A DNA stretch of 64,000 nucleotides from Halobacteriovorax sp. HLS. GTDB lineage: Bacteria; Bdellovibrionota; Bacteriovoracia; Bacteriovoracales; Bacteriovoracaceae. A program made the position numbers and the translations under genes. The notes under the pieces are model-generated. The model was not told the origin of the DNA. It searched no databases and saw nothing but the letters and a program-made list of their open reading frames with translations. Shown piece after piece: positions 6,907-15,057 of this stretch (position 1 is the stretch's first letter; each line of letters starts with the position of its first letter). Location of the stretch: the NCBI RefSeq assembly GCF_004006665.1, contig NZ_QOCL01000001.1, positions 529,225 to 593,224 of the forward strand, given 5' to 3'.

Positions 6907-8100
6907 CTACTTTATGCAAATTTTAGAGTTTGGTGAAATCTCACATATAGCCTGCTGCATCTCATCCACCCTCTTACGTAAAATTTTATTCTCTTCATGA
7001 AGCTCTTTAACAGCTTGGATAGCAACTGCCGTTAATTGAGGATATTTTACAAGAAGAACGCCACTCGTTCTATTTTTAACAACAAGACTAGGATATACCT
7101 TCTCTAAATCCTGGGCCAATACGCCAATATCTCTTCTATCATCTGCCTTCCATTTAAAACGTACTCCGCTCAACTTCTCTAAATCTTTAAGTACATTTTC
7201 TAATGGATGAATATTTCTCTTTAGTCTCTTATCAGACTGCATTGCAATGTACTTTCCATTAGCAACTGTAATATGCTCATTAAAAAGTGCTGTTCCTGTA
7301 AATGTTGAATTACCCGATACTGTCATTCGAGCATTCAATGTAATATTATCTGTCGTAGCACTATCACCTATAACCGTTGTATTAACTGTAGGAGATGCGG
7401 CTAGACTCTCCGTTCCTTTAAATAAATAACGAGCATCTAAATCAGTGATCAGGCCATCAATATATCTTTGCGATACTGCTTGTTGCTGAGCAGCTGCATC
7501 ATTAGGAATTGCGGCAATGCCAGGGTATGGAACAAGGTCGCAACTCTGAGAGGCAGAATTGAATGTCCCTCCAATATTTTCACAAGAGTTCTTTGTAGCG
7601 CCCGCTGCACTATTAAAACAACCAACAAAGTTATCGGCCAAATCTGTAACGACAGAAAGAGTTACTACTTTTCTAAGGTTTTGCGCTCCCTGTGCAACAT
7701 TGCTTGTTTTCTGGATACCTATAACTAAATCAAAAGTACCCACCTTCGAAGTTCCATCACTGGCCAAAGATATATTTTCAACATCTAAACCTGTAAGAAT
7801 AACTTTTCTATTACCATACTGAGATCCCACAACAAAGACATCAGCTGCATTTGAATTTTGAATACTACCTACACTAGTATTTGCAGCAAGATTAATTCCT
7901 GTAAATGTATTCTCACAAGCCTTTTCATTTGTTAACGTTTGAGCTATTCCATTGGTGACCAAGGTAACTTCAGATTGAGTTTCAAATGTTTTTTGAGACT
8001 TCATCATATTATCTACAAGCCTCATTACGCCAAGAGAAACGACTCCTAGCAAGCCTGCGGCAACAACAACTTCTGCAAGAGAAAAACCTTTATTATTCAT
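6907..8100 (-). CDS. type IV prepilin-like protein fused to S74 chaperone domain
   Basis: A 397-residue fusion. The N-terminus NKGFSLAEVVVAAGLLG is a class III prepilin signal: cleavage after Gly, then a hydrophobic helix with Glu5. A central Ser/Thr/Asn/Ala-rich region with repeated beta-like strands follows, including a sequence resembling trimeric tail-fibre shaft. From about residue 290 the C-terminus matches the peptidase S74/intramolecular chaperone of phage tail spikes: SDKRLKRNI, then FKWK, DIGVLAQDLEKVYP, and a closing coiled coil. In S74 proteins the Ser and Lys of SDxRxK form the self-cleaving dyad; both are present at the right spacing. A trimeric, self-processed pilin-anchored surface fibre is the likely product (inference). 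Confidence 0.85.
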   Translation of the reverse strand: MNNKGFSLAEVVVAAGLLGVVSLGVMRLVDNMMKSQKTFETQSEVTLVTNGIAQTLTNEKACENTFTGINLAANTSVGSIQNSNAADVFVVGSQYGNRKVILTGLDVENISLASDGTSKVGTFDLVIGIQKTSNVAQGAQNLRKVVTLSVVTDLADNFVGCFNSAAGATKNSCENIGGTFNSASQSCDLVPYPGIAAIPNDAAAQQQAVSQRYIDGLITDLDARYLFKGTESLAASPTVNTTVIGDSATTDNITLNARMTVSGNSTFTGTALFNEHITVANGKYIAMQSDKRLKRNIHPLENVLKDLEKLSGVRFKWKADDRRDIGVLAQDLEKVYPSLVVKNRTSGVLLVKYPQLTAVAIQAVKELHEENKILRKRVDEMQQAICEISPNSKICIK

Positions 8101-8104
8101 AAGC

Positions 8105-8659
8105 CTATTTTACCTTTACCCAATGTCTATTATTCACTTCAATTCTAACCGTTTCCGAACTAATACTTTCAGCGATTTCTTTTTTCTTATAAATGCCAAC
8201 AATGCGTTCTGGGTAATCTCTCTTTTCCTCAAGAGTCATTTCTGTCAAGAATCCATTCTCATCATTTGTTAAAGGAGTTCCACACTCATATTCTTTATCT
8301 ACATAAGCAAGAACCCAACCGGCAACGGCTATTGGAACCTCTTTAGGATAGCGCCCTTGACCCACTCCAAAACCAAAAGTATCTGAAGCAATTCCAATTA
8401 CTGACTTTTGGCATCTCTTATCCGCGATCATTGCCCCTTCTATTGTATCGACGTAACACTTTCCGTACTCAAGATCCCCCATGAGTAATTGAAAGTCAGC
8501 AACATCATTCCAAACAGAATTCCATACTTTCTCTGCAATAAAACTTCCTGTCACGGAGTTAGAGCTAGTCGAAGATAATGCGAGATCATTACCAGTTGTC
8601 CAATTTGTGACAGATCCATTTGTAGAGTTTATAGATATACTTTTTAAAACAGTAGGCAT
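8105..8659 (-). CDS. protein with phage tail-fibre-type C-terminal domain
   Basis: A 184-residue protein whose main part resembles the C-terminal autoprocessing/trimer-tip domain of phage minor structural proteins. It has SVWNDVADF, a GKCYVD strand, VIGIASDTFGFGVG, PIAVAGWVLAYVD, a Gly-rich turn, YPERIVGIY and a closing NNRHWVKV strand. The short N-terminal part is Ser/Thr/Asn-rich, like a fibre shaft. There is no signal peptide, and no phage morphogenesis genes are visible nearby. The ATG follows GGAGAAATAAT. It sits four bases upstream of the prepilin-S74 fusion, so the two are probably co-expressed and may assemble into one surface appendage. Catalytic activity is not established by eye. 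Confidence 0.66.
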   Translation of the reverse strand: MPTVLKSISINSTNGSVTNWTTGNDLALSSTSSNSVTGSFIAEKVWNSVWNDVADFQLLMGDLEYGKCYVDTIEGAMIADKRCQKSVIGIASDTFGFGVGQGRYPKEVPIAVAGWVLAYVDKEYECGTPLTNDENGFLTEMTLEEKRDYPERIVGIYKKKEIAESISSETVRIEVNNRHWVKVK

Positions 8660-8713
8660 TATTATTTCTCCAATATTACGTATAGCTTAAATTTTTATTC
8701 TCTCAACCTACTT

Positions 8714-9334
8714 CTATGATAGTTGAGAAGATTTTGTTTTCGATGTCACATAGCCTTGTGCTGAAGCAATTTTTTCAACATTTAGAAAATATGAGAACCT
8801 CATTAAATATCTCGTCTGATCTAATGGCGGCGTAGTTTTATGTGGAAATAATTGATTCGTAGGAAAAATTATTAGTGAACCTGTAGTAGGTTTAAAAACT
8901 TGTTTTTGAAGTGGAAAGATTATTTCACCTCCACTTTCATTTTCATTCAAATAAAGTAAAACAAGAAAATCTCTTTGATGGATATCATTTGCCCCATCAT
9001 AAACAAAAGGAGCGTCAAAGTGCTCAGGAGAAAACTCACCAACCCTTTGCTCCCAAAAGACGCCATGACTAAAATTATAGTCCTCTCGATAATTAAATAA
9101 TGGTTCCAAATAATTTTCTATTTCAGTTGAGATTTTTAAATCTAGCGACTCTAAATCATTTGACCAATCTTGAGAAAGATCATCTCTTTTTAAGTACAAT
9201 TCTCTGATTGTCTTATCTCTATCTTGAACTTTGCGAGTATCAATATCAGATAAATGCTTATCTAAGTTATATTTTGATATCAATTGATTACATTGATCTT
9301 TAGTTAAAAAATCTTCAACAAAACGAATATACAT
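8714..9334 (-). CDS. prolyl 4-hydroxylase-like 2OG-Fe(II) oxygenase
   Basis: A 206-residue protein with the P4Hc double-stranded beta-helix pattern. HFD gives the HxD iron ligands. It is followed by RDFLVLLYLNENESGGEIIFP, a GSLIIFP turn and FPHKTTP as the distal histidine. RYLMRFSYFLN completes the core and supplies the 2-oxoglutarate-binding arginine. Such enzymes hydroxylate proline or other residues using Fe(II), O2 and 2-oxoglutarate. It is likely cytoplasmic, with no signal peptide. It lies directly upstream of the tail-fibre/prepilin group on the same strand with a gap of about 54 bases, so those proteins are possible substrates (inference). Confidence 0.82.
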   Translation of the reverse strand: MYIRFVEDFLTKDQCNQLISKYNLDKHLSDIDTRKVQDRDKTIRELYLKRDDLSQDWSNDLESLDLKISTEIENYLEPLFNYREDYNFSHGVFWEQRVGEFSPEHFDAPFVYDGANDIHQRDFLVLLYLNENESGGEIIFPLQKQVFKPTTGSLIIFPTNQLFPHKTTPPLDQTRYLMRFSYFLNVEKIASAQGYVTSKTKSSQLS

Positions 9335-9431
9335 AATAAATCCTTTTACTTAGTATAAAATGATCTAGAAATAAAACAAGCCCTGTTTTCATTCAAAAAA
9401 ACGCGCCACATCAAACGTGCCAATTGTTCAG

Positions 9432-9461
9432 TTGTCAGACATTCTTAGAATTTGATATAAA
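9432..9461 (+). promoter_or_regulatory. putative promoter of acyl-CoA dehydrogenase gene
   Basis: TTGTCA at 9432-9437 and TATAAA at 9456-9461 with an 18-base spacer lie about 40 bases before the ATG at 9500. The boxes differ from consensus by one base each. The start codon has an AAAGGA ribosome-binding site. Functional use is inferred. Confidence 0.42.
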
Positions 9462-9499
9462 TTACGCCTCAATTCACAATCCAAACAAAAGGACCCACT

Positions 9500-10639
9500 A
9501 TGTGGTTTTTTACTGAAGAAGAAAAACAAATTAAAGAACTGTGCGCTGACTTTGCTAAAAATGAGCTCGCGCCCGTTGCAGAAATGCATGATACGAATGA
9601 AAGTTTTAATATTGATGCCTTTAAAAAAATGGGACAGCTCGGTGTTCTAGGTATAACTGCCGATCCTAAATATGGTGGCGCAGGAATGGGTGCCGTGGCG
9701 GCGACTATAGTTATGGAAGAGTTTGGAAAGGCCTGTGCTTCATCCACTCTAAGCTACCTTGCTCATTCAATTCTTTGTGTAAATAATATTCAAAATAATG
9801 CAAGTGAAGCTCAAAAAGAAAAGTATCTACCAAAACTCATCTCAGGTGAACATATTGGATGTATGGGAATGAGTGAGCCAGAATACGGATCGGATGCAGT
9901 GGGAATTCAAACGAAAGCTGAGAAAAAAGAAGACCACTATCTAATCAACGGTACAAAGATGTGGATCACAAATGCACAGTACTCAGACATTGCTTACGTC
10001 TATACAAGAACAGGTAAAGATAGAAAGAACCTTTCCACTTTTATCATTGAAAAAGGAACAGAAGGTTTTTCAGTTGGTAAGCCAATCCATAAAATGGGTA
10101 TGCGTGCCTCTCCAACAGGAGAGCTAGTATTTGAAAACTGTAAAGCTCCACTTTCTTCGATTGTTGGAAATGAAGGTGATTCTATTTATCATATGATGAA
10201 AAATCTTGAGCTAGAGAGAATTACTATTGCAGGAATCTCACTAGGGATCGCACAGGCATGTGTAGATCAATGTATTAAATATGCTGGTGAAAGAGAGCAA
10301 TTCGGAAAAAGTCTTGGTAACTACCAGATGATCCAAAAGATGATTGCCGAAATGGCAACAGAGACAGAAATGATGAGAAGGTTTCTCTACACTGTTGCAA
10401 AAGAATATGACGATGGAAAGAAAGGCCCAGTGGTTGCAGCTCAAGTCAAACTTCAAATACCAAAAATGGCCACAAAAATTGCTTTAGACGCTATCCAACT
10501 ACACGGTGGATATGGCTACTCTAGAGAATTCCCAGTAGAAAGAATGATGAGAGATAATAAGCTAAACGAAATTGGCGCCGGAACAAATGAAGTTATGATT
10601 ATGATCATCGCTAAGAAGCTTCTAGAGCTAAATAAGTAA
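9500..10639 (+). CDS. acyl-CoA dehydrogenase, isovaleryl/long-chain-like subgroup
   Basis: A 379-residue FAD-dependent acyl-CoA dehydrogenase that introduces the alpha-beta double bond of acyl-CoA and passes electrons to ETF. It shows GCMGMSEPEYGSDA and MWITNAQYSD (FAD/substrate loop), REQFGKSLG, and the LHGGYGYSREFPVERMMRD block. The usual catalytic YEGT near the C-terminus reads IGAGTNE. The alternative catalytic Glu of the isovaleryl-CoA/long-chain group appears to be in LELERI near residue 237. This points to branched- or long-chain substrates, unlike the other two paralogues in the window. It stands alone, with a convergent gene downstream. Confidence 0.93.
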   Translation: MWFFTEEEKQIKELCADFAKNELAPVAEMHDTNESFNIDAFKKMGQLGVLGITADPKYGGAGMGAVAATIVMEEFGKACASSTLSYLAHSILCVNNIQNNASEAQKEKYLPKLISGEHIGCMGMSEPEYGSDAVGIQTKAEKKEDHYLINGTKMWITNAQYSDIAYVYTRTGKDRKNLSTFIIEKGTEGFSVGKPIHKMGMRASPTGELVFENCKAPLSSIVGNEGDSIYHMMKNLELERITIAGISLGIAQACVDQCIKYAGEREQFGKSLGNYQMIQKMIAEMATETEMMRRFLYTVAKEYDDGKKGPVVAAQVKLQIPKMATKIALDAIQLHGGYGYSREFPVERMMRDNKLNEIGAGTNEVMIMIIAKKLLELNK

Positions 10640-10681
10640 ATACCTTATCCGAGTTCATGAAAATGGACTCGGTACATCTAA

Positions 10682-11416
10682 CTACTGATGCTTCCATTTC
10701 TTAGGAAGATATTTAGAAAATGCCTTTCCAAACTTTCCATTATTAATATTCTTTTCAACAGACTTTTTTAATTTTTCCATCAAAGCTTTATTTTTTGAAG
10801 CCTTAGAAAAATGTAACCAATCTTCTTTAACACCAATAAAGTAAGGTGTTCCAAATTGCTCAACACTTAGTCCTTGAGCTTCAATTTCATAATATAATGT
10901 GGCCGCAGTTCCAATTACTGCATCAATTCTTCCGTTTTTCAAACGCTCAATACATTTAGAATAATTGATACAACTTCTTTTTGTAATTTTGGAGTCTGCA
11001 TCAAATCTATCATTAAATTTCCCACCAAGCCTGACTCCAACCTGAAGACCTGAAAGGGACTTATAGTCAGTTATCTTAACGCTTTTTACTGGCAAAACAA
11101 TAATATCCAACTCTCCCCACCGCACTAGTGGAACTAGCTTCTCATCTCGCTCTTCATTTCTATAGAAAACACCAAAGTCACTCTCTCCTACAAGTAGCGA
11201 ATTCATCATTCTCTTATAAGGGAGTAGTTTCACATCTATTGGCAGATTAAGATCACTAGAGATGATCTTAATAATCTCTTGCTGAATTCCCACTATTTTC
11301 CCAGTTTTTTTATCGACGCTTCCCCAAGGAGGTATATCAAAAATAGCAGCTGTTAAATGTTCCGCAGATGCGCTGATTTGAAAGACAATTAGCGCAAAAT
11401 AAATAATGTATTTCAT
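10682..11416 (-). CDS. periplasmic solute-binding protein, family 3-like
   Basis: A 244-residue protein with an N-terminal signal peptide (KYIIYFALIVFQISASA). The fold pattern resembles bacterial extracellular solute-binding protein family 3: FDIPPWG near the start, VGIQQEIIKIIS, a hinge around YKSLSGLQVGVRLGG, and RIDAVIGTAATLYYEIE. Such proteins bind amino acids or related small solutes in the periplasm. No permease or ATPase gene is adjacent, so it may be an orphan receptor or sensor subunit. The ligand cannot be predicted. Confidence 0.8.
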   Translation of the reverse strand: MKYIIYFALIVFQISASAEHLTAAIFDIPPWGSVDKKTGKIVGIQQEIIKIISSDLNLPIDVKLLPYKRMMNSLLVGESDFGVFYRNEERDEKLVPLVRWGELDIIVLPVKSVKITDYKSLSGLQVGVRLGGKFNDRFDADSKITKRSCINYSKCIERLKNGRIDAVIGTAATLYYEIEAQGLSVEQFGTPYFIGVKEDWLHFSKASKNKALMEKLKKSVEKNINNGKFGKAFSKYLPKKWKHQ

Positions 11417-11632
11417 TCAGCAATAGTAATACAAATAAAGTCGAAACAAAATCAATTTAACATTAAATTTCAAACAAATATTCTAATTATAATATAAACT
11501 TACATCCCTCCAGAATGGAACGCCATGCAACACCTCATATCGATCAGCATTTAAAGGCCCAATATTGCTAATTCCTACCTATATTTGATAGTATCGCTCA
11601 ACTTATTCATTTTATTTATTTAGGAGAAGCTA

Positions 11633-12769
11633 GTGTTAAGTGAGCTACAACTTGAACTAAAAAACCAACTCGTCCGATTTTGTTCAGATGTTATTGAACC
11701 TCATATGGAAGAGGATGATAAAAGTGAAAACTTTAGAATGGATATCTATAATAAAATTGGAGAATTAGGTCTTGCAGGGGTTACGCTACCTGAAGAATAT
11801 GGCGGGGCTGGCCTTAGTTACGAAGACTTATGTGTTGTGCTTAGTGAAATAGCTAAATCATCAGTTTCTTATGCAGTAACTCTTTCCGTTTCAACTATGT
11901 CTCAATCAATATTAAACGATTTTGGGACAGAAGAACAAAAAAAGAAGTATTTACCAAGCTTAACTAGCGGTGAAGAAATTGGAGCATTTGCATTATCAGA
12001 ATCTCACTCAGGTTCGGATGCAGCGGCACTCAAAACTACTGCTAAAAAAGTTGAAGGTGGTTATATACTAAATGGTACCAAAATGTGGATCTCTTCCGGA
12101 GGAATTGCAAAGACCTATATTGTTATGGCCAGAACTGGTGAAGAAGGACATCGAGGAATTTCAGCATTCATAGTCAGAGATGGAGCACAAGGATTTTCAT
12201 ACGGAAAAAAAGAACAGAAAATGGGATGGAAAGTCTCACCAACAAGAGAACTCATTTTTGAGAACTGCTTTGTTTCAGACTCAGATTTATTAAAAGAAGA
12301 AGGCTTCGGTTTTAAAATTGCTCTTGCCGCTCTTGATAAAGGAAGAATAACGATTGGCTCAATTGCCGTTGGTCTAGCTCAAAGAGCACTGGATGAAGCA
12401 GTAAAGTACTCCCTCGAAAGAAAACAATTCAATCAACCTATTTTTGAATTCCAAGGCCTACAATTTATGATGGCAGAAATGGCAACTGAAATTGAGTGCT
12501 CAAGACTCTTAGTAGAAGAAGCTGCCAAAAATTATGACCGTGGACATAAGAATCAAAAAGTAGCATGCATGGCAAAACTTAAGGCCACCGATACAGCGAT
12601 GAAAGTGACTACTGATGCAGTACAAATTCTTGGTGGAGTTGGCTACACTAGCGAATACCCTGTTGAGAGATTTATGAGAGACGCTAAGGTTCTACAAATT
12701 GTCGAAGGTACTAATCAAATTCAAAAAGTGGTCATTGGAAGAAGTCTTAAAAAAGAGTATACGAAATGA
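11633..12769 (+). CDS. acyl-CoA dehydrogenase (short-chain/butyryl type)
   Basis: A 378-residue acyl-CoA dehydrogenase starting at GTG after AGGAGAAGC. It contains GAFALSESHSGSDAAAL, MWISSGG, RKQFNQPIFEFQ and LGGVGYTSEYPVERFMRDAK. The catalytic glutamate is in IVEGTNQIQK, as in short-chain and butyryl-CoA dehydrogenases. It would oxidise acyl-CoA to enoyl-CoA with ETF as electron acceptor. The stop overlaps the start of pgi by four bases (ATGA), so the two genes are translationally coupled, an unusual pairing of fatty-acid oxidation with glycolysis. About 215 bases of AT-rich non-coding sequence precede it, where I see no other feature. Confidence 0.93.
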   Translation: MLSELQLELKNQLVRFCSDVIEPHMEEDDKSENFRMDIYNKIGELGLAGVTLPEEYGGAGLSYEDLCVVLSEIAKSSVSYAVTLSVSTMSQSILNDFGTEEQKKKYLPSLTSGEEIGAFALSESHSGSDAAALKTTAKKVEGGYILNGTKMWISSGGIAKTYIVMARTGEEGHRGISAFIVRDGAQGFSYGKKEQKMGWKVSPTRELIFENCFVSDSDLLKEEGFGFKIALAALDKGRITIGSIAVGLAQRALDEAVKYSLERKQFNQPIFEFQGLQFMMAEMATEIECSRLLVEEAAKNYDRGHKNQKVACMAKLKATDTAMKVTTDAVQILGGVGYTSEYPVERFMRDAKVLQIVEGTNQIQKVVIGRSLKKEYTK

Positions 12770-14028
12770 AAATAGAAAGAGTTAGTCCATTTGAAAAAGA
12801 AGAAAACCTTTTTGCTACAGACTTTTTAAAAAGCAAACTTGTAGCATTTAAAGAAATTATTAATGATCCAAGTTCAGGCTTCTTTCACCTACCAAAGAAT
12901 GAAGAACTTCTTCAAAGTTCAATAGAGCTTCATAAAAAATTCGCACATATTACAGAGTTTGTTCATGTTGGAATTGGAGGGAGTTCTCTTGGACCAGAAA
13001 TGCTTATCTCAGCATTATCTAAAAATAAGACGAACTTTACTTTTATTAATAATATTGATCCAGAAAGAATCAGTGATCAACTTGAAAAAGTTAATATTGA
13101 AAATGCTTTATTCTACTTCGTCTCCAAGTCAGGAGGTACGGCTGAGTTAACTGCAGGCATGAGTATCATTATCAACTGGTTAGAGGAAAAAGGGCTTTCC
13201 CAAGATCAATGGAGTAAGAAATTTGTTTTCTGTACTGACCCAGAAAAGAGTATTCTATTGGATCTAGGTAAACAACTTGATATCCCAACTCTTTCTATTC
13301 CTTCAAATATTGGAGGAAGATTCAGCGTTTTAACACCAGTTGGTATGTTTCCAGCTCTCTTTGCGGGCATTGATATTAAACAATTAATGCAAGGGGCATC
13401 TAAAGCATGTCAATACTGCTTAGATGAAAATGTAGAGAATAACCCTCTACTAAACACAGCTTCCTACCTCTATGACTTAAAGAATTTTGAAATTAATCAA
13501 ACTGTCTTTATGCCATACTCATCTAAGCTAAGAGACTTTTGTTTTTGGTTTGTTCAATTATGGGCAGAGAGCTTAGGAAAGAAAAATGACCTTCAAGGCG
13601 AAGAGATTTTTACAGGCCTAACTCCTATTCCAGGATACGGTGCTACTGACCAACATTCTCAAATGCAATTATTTATGGAAGGACCTCTAGATAAGTGCCT
13701 TCTTTTGTTGGAAGTCGAAAATTTTAATACTGATTATAAACTAAATTCATCTATAGACTTTCCATCATTCAAGAAGTTGAACAACCACAGTTTAGTAGAA
13801 CTTATGAAGGCCGAGTTATATGGTACAATAATGGCCTTGAAAGAAATGGGAAGACCTTTTATACACTTTAAGATTGATCAAAACGATGCAGCTTCTATGG
13901 GCGAGCTCATTATTTTCTTTGAGTCATTGACTGCACTAATGGGGAATTATTTAAATATCAACCCATTTGATCAACCTGGAGTTGAGCTTGGTAAGGTTTA
14001 CGCTTATCAAAAACTAGAGAAAAATTGA
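12766..14028 (+). CDS. pgi: glucose-6-phosphate isomerase
   Basis: A 420-residue phosphoglucose isomerase interconverting glucose-6-phosphate and fructose-6-phosphate. It has VGIGGSSLGPEML (sugar-phosphate SIS motif), FVSKSGGTAELT, GGRFSVLTPVGMFPALFAG, and the PGYGATDQHSQMQLFMEGP signature with the catalytic region. It is shorter than the roughly 550-residue E. coli type, matching the compact bacterial form. It is coupled by ATGA overlap to the upstream acyl-CoA dehydrogenase. Confidence 0.94.
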   Translation: MKIERVSPFEKEENLFATDFLKSKLVAFKEIINDPSSGFFHLPKNEELLQSSIELHKKFAHITEFVHVGIGGSSLGPEMLISALSKNKTNFTFINNIDPERISDQLEKVNIENALFYFVSKSGGTAELTAGMSIIINWLEEKGLSQDQWSKKFVFCTDPEKSILLDLGKQLDIPTLSIPSNIGGRFSVLTPVGMFPALFAGIDIKQLMQGASKACQYCLDENVENNPLLNTASYLYDLKNFEINQTVFMPYSSKLRDFCFWFVQLWAESLGKKNDLQGEEIFTGLTPIPGYGATDQHSQMQLFMEGPLDKCLLLLEVENFNTDYKLNSSIDFPSFKKLNNHSLVELMKAELYGTIMALKEMGRPFIHFKIDQNDAASMGELIIFFESLTALMGNYLNINPFDQPGVELGKVYAYQKLEKN

Positions 14029-14056
14029 GTATTATTATCAGGAAAGGTAATTAGTG

Positions 14057-14083
14057 TAACCTATTGTATTAAATAACCGATAG
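14057..14083 (+). promoter_or_regulatory. sigma-28 (FliA)-like promoter
   Basis: TAAC at 14057-14060 is followed by a 15-base spacer and ACCGATAG at 14076-14083. This matches the TAAA-N15-GCCGATAA motility/flagellar sigma consensus with the CCGATA core intact. It lies about 60 bases before the FHA-GGDEF gene. Activity is inferred. Confidence 0.45.
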
Positions 14084-14145
14084 GGATAAAATTATAGAGT
14101 TTTTAGCACTAATCCCAAAATTTTAATGATAAGAAAGGTATTTGT

Positions 14146-15057
14146 ATGAGTGATGATTCAACAGTTGTTTTAACAGACATTAAGGCCGCACTTGCTTCAG
14201 CAGAAACTGAAGCTGCTCAAAAACCAGCAGCTTTACTTGTTGTAGGTGGAGATTTAAATGGAACACTTTTCGATTTAAACTTGCCTGAAATATCTTGCGG
14301 TAGAAATGCCGACAACACTATTCCTCTAGAGTTTAACGGAATCTCCCGCTACCATTTTAAACTAGTTGATGCAGGCTCTGACCAATGGACAGTACAAGAC
14401 ACCGGATCAAAAAATGGAACATTCTTAAATAATAAGAAAATAGAGGGAGAAGTTACTTTAAATAAAGGCGATATGATCAAGCTTGGTAGTATGGCCCTTA
14501 AGTTTCTACCTAAAGGTGATCCTGAAAGATTAACATACGATAAGTTAAGTCTCGAAGCTAATACTGACGGACACACTGGTTGTTTTAATAAAACATACTT
14601 CAACAATAAGTGTGAACTAGAAGTTAAAAAGTCTAAAGTAACTGGAGACCCACTATCTCTTATTGTTTTTGATCTAGATCATTTTAAATCATTGAATGAT
14701 AACTACGGTCACGACGCAGGAGACTTTGTGTTAAAGGAACTGGCAGGACTCATTCGAAATAATGGTGTTAGAGATTTAGATACCTTTGCAAGGTATGGTG
14801 GAGAAGAATTTGTAATTCTTCTACCAAAGACAAATTTAAAACAATCCTTTGAAATTGCAGAGAGACTTAGAAAACTAGTAGAAGTACATGACTTTAACTA
14901 TGAAGGAAAAATACTTCCTGTAACAGCTTCCATTGGAGTTTCAGATTACAGACAAGGCGTAACAACTGGAACAGACCTCTTTAAAAGAGCAGATGAAGCC
15001 GTTTACAAATCTAAACAAGGTGGAAGAAACCAGGTTAACTTTTATCGAGCGCAATGA
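14146..15057 (+). CDS. FHA domain-GGDEF diguanylate cyclase
   Basis: A 303-residue two-domain signalling protein. Residues of about 45-120 form an FHA phosphothreonine-binding domain (SCGRNADNTI, GISRYHFKL, DTGSKNGTFLNN). From about 135 there is a GGDEF domain with FDLDHFKSLNDNYGHDAGD and the active-site variant RYGGEEF, so it should make cyclic di-GMP from GTP. There is no membrane segment. The FHA domain suggests activation or localisation by Ser/Thr phosphorylation, and a Ser/Thr kinase lies at 18674-20737. It resembles the FHA-GGDEF architecture known from Bdellovibrio. The stop overlaps mutL by four bases. Confidence 0.92.
   Translation: MSDDSTVVLTDIKAALASAETEAAQKPAALLVVGGDLNGTLFDLNLPEISCGRNADNTIPLEFNGISRYHFKLVDAGSDQWTVQDTGSKNGTFLNNKKIEGEVTLNKGDMIKLGSMALKFLPKGDPERLTYDKLSLEANTDGHTGCFNKTYFNNKCELEVKKSKVTGDPLSLIVFDLDHFKSLNDNYGHDAGDFVLKELAGLIRNNGVRDLDTFARYGGEEFVILLPKTNLKQSFEIAERLRKLVEVHDFNYEGKILPVTASIGVSDYRQGVTTGTDLFKRADEAVYKSKQGGRNQVNFYRAQ

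Noticed and set aside
7630..7637. GCCGATAA on the minus strand
   Set aside because: It lies inside the coding sequence of the prepilin fusion without a suitable upstream TAAA box, so a sigma-28 promoter is unlikely. Similar matches inside miaA and the DUF177 gene were rejected for the same reason.
7559..7822. Plus-strand frame inside the prepilin gene
   Set aside because: A shadow of the coding strand, with no family motif or start signal; the minus-strand gene is complete.
8105..9334. Possible prophage remnant
   Set aside because: Two phage-tail-type domains occur, but no capsid, terminase, integrase or lysis gene is nearby and one domain is fused to a prepilin; domestication fits better.
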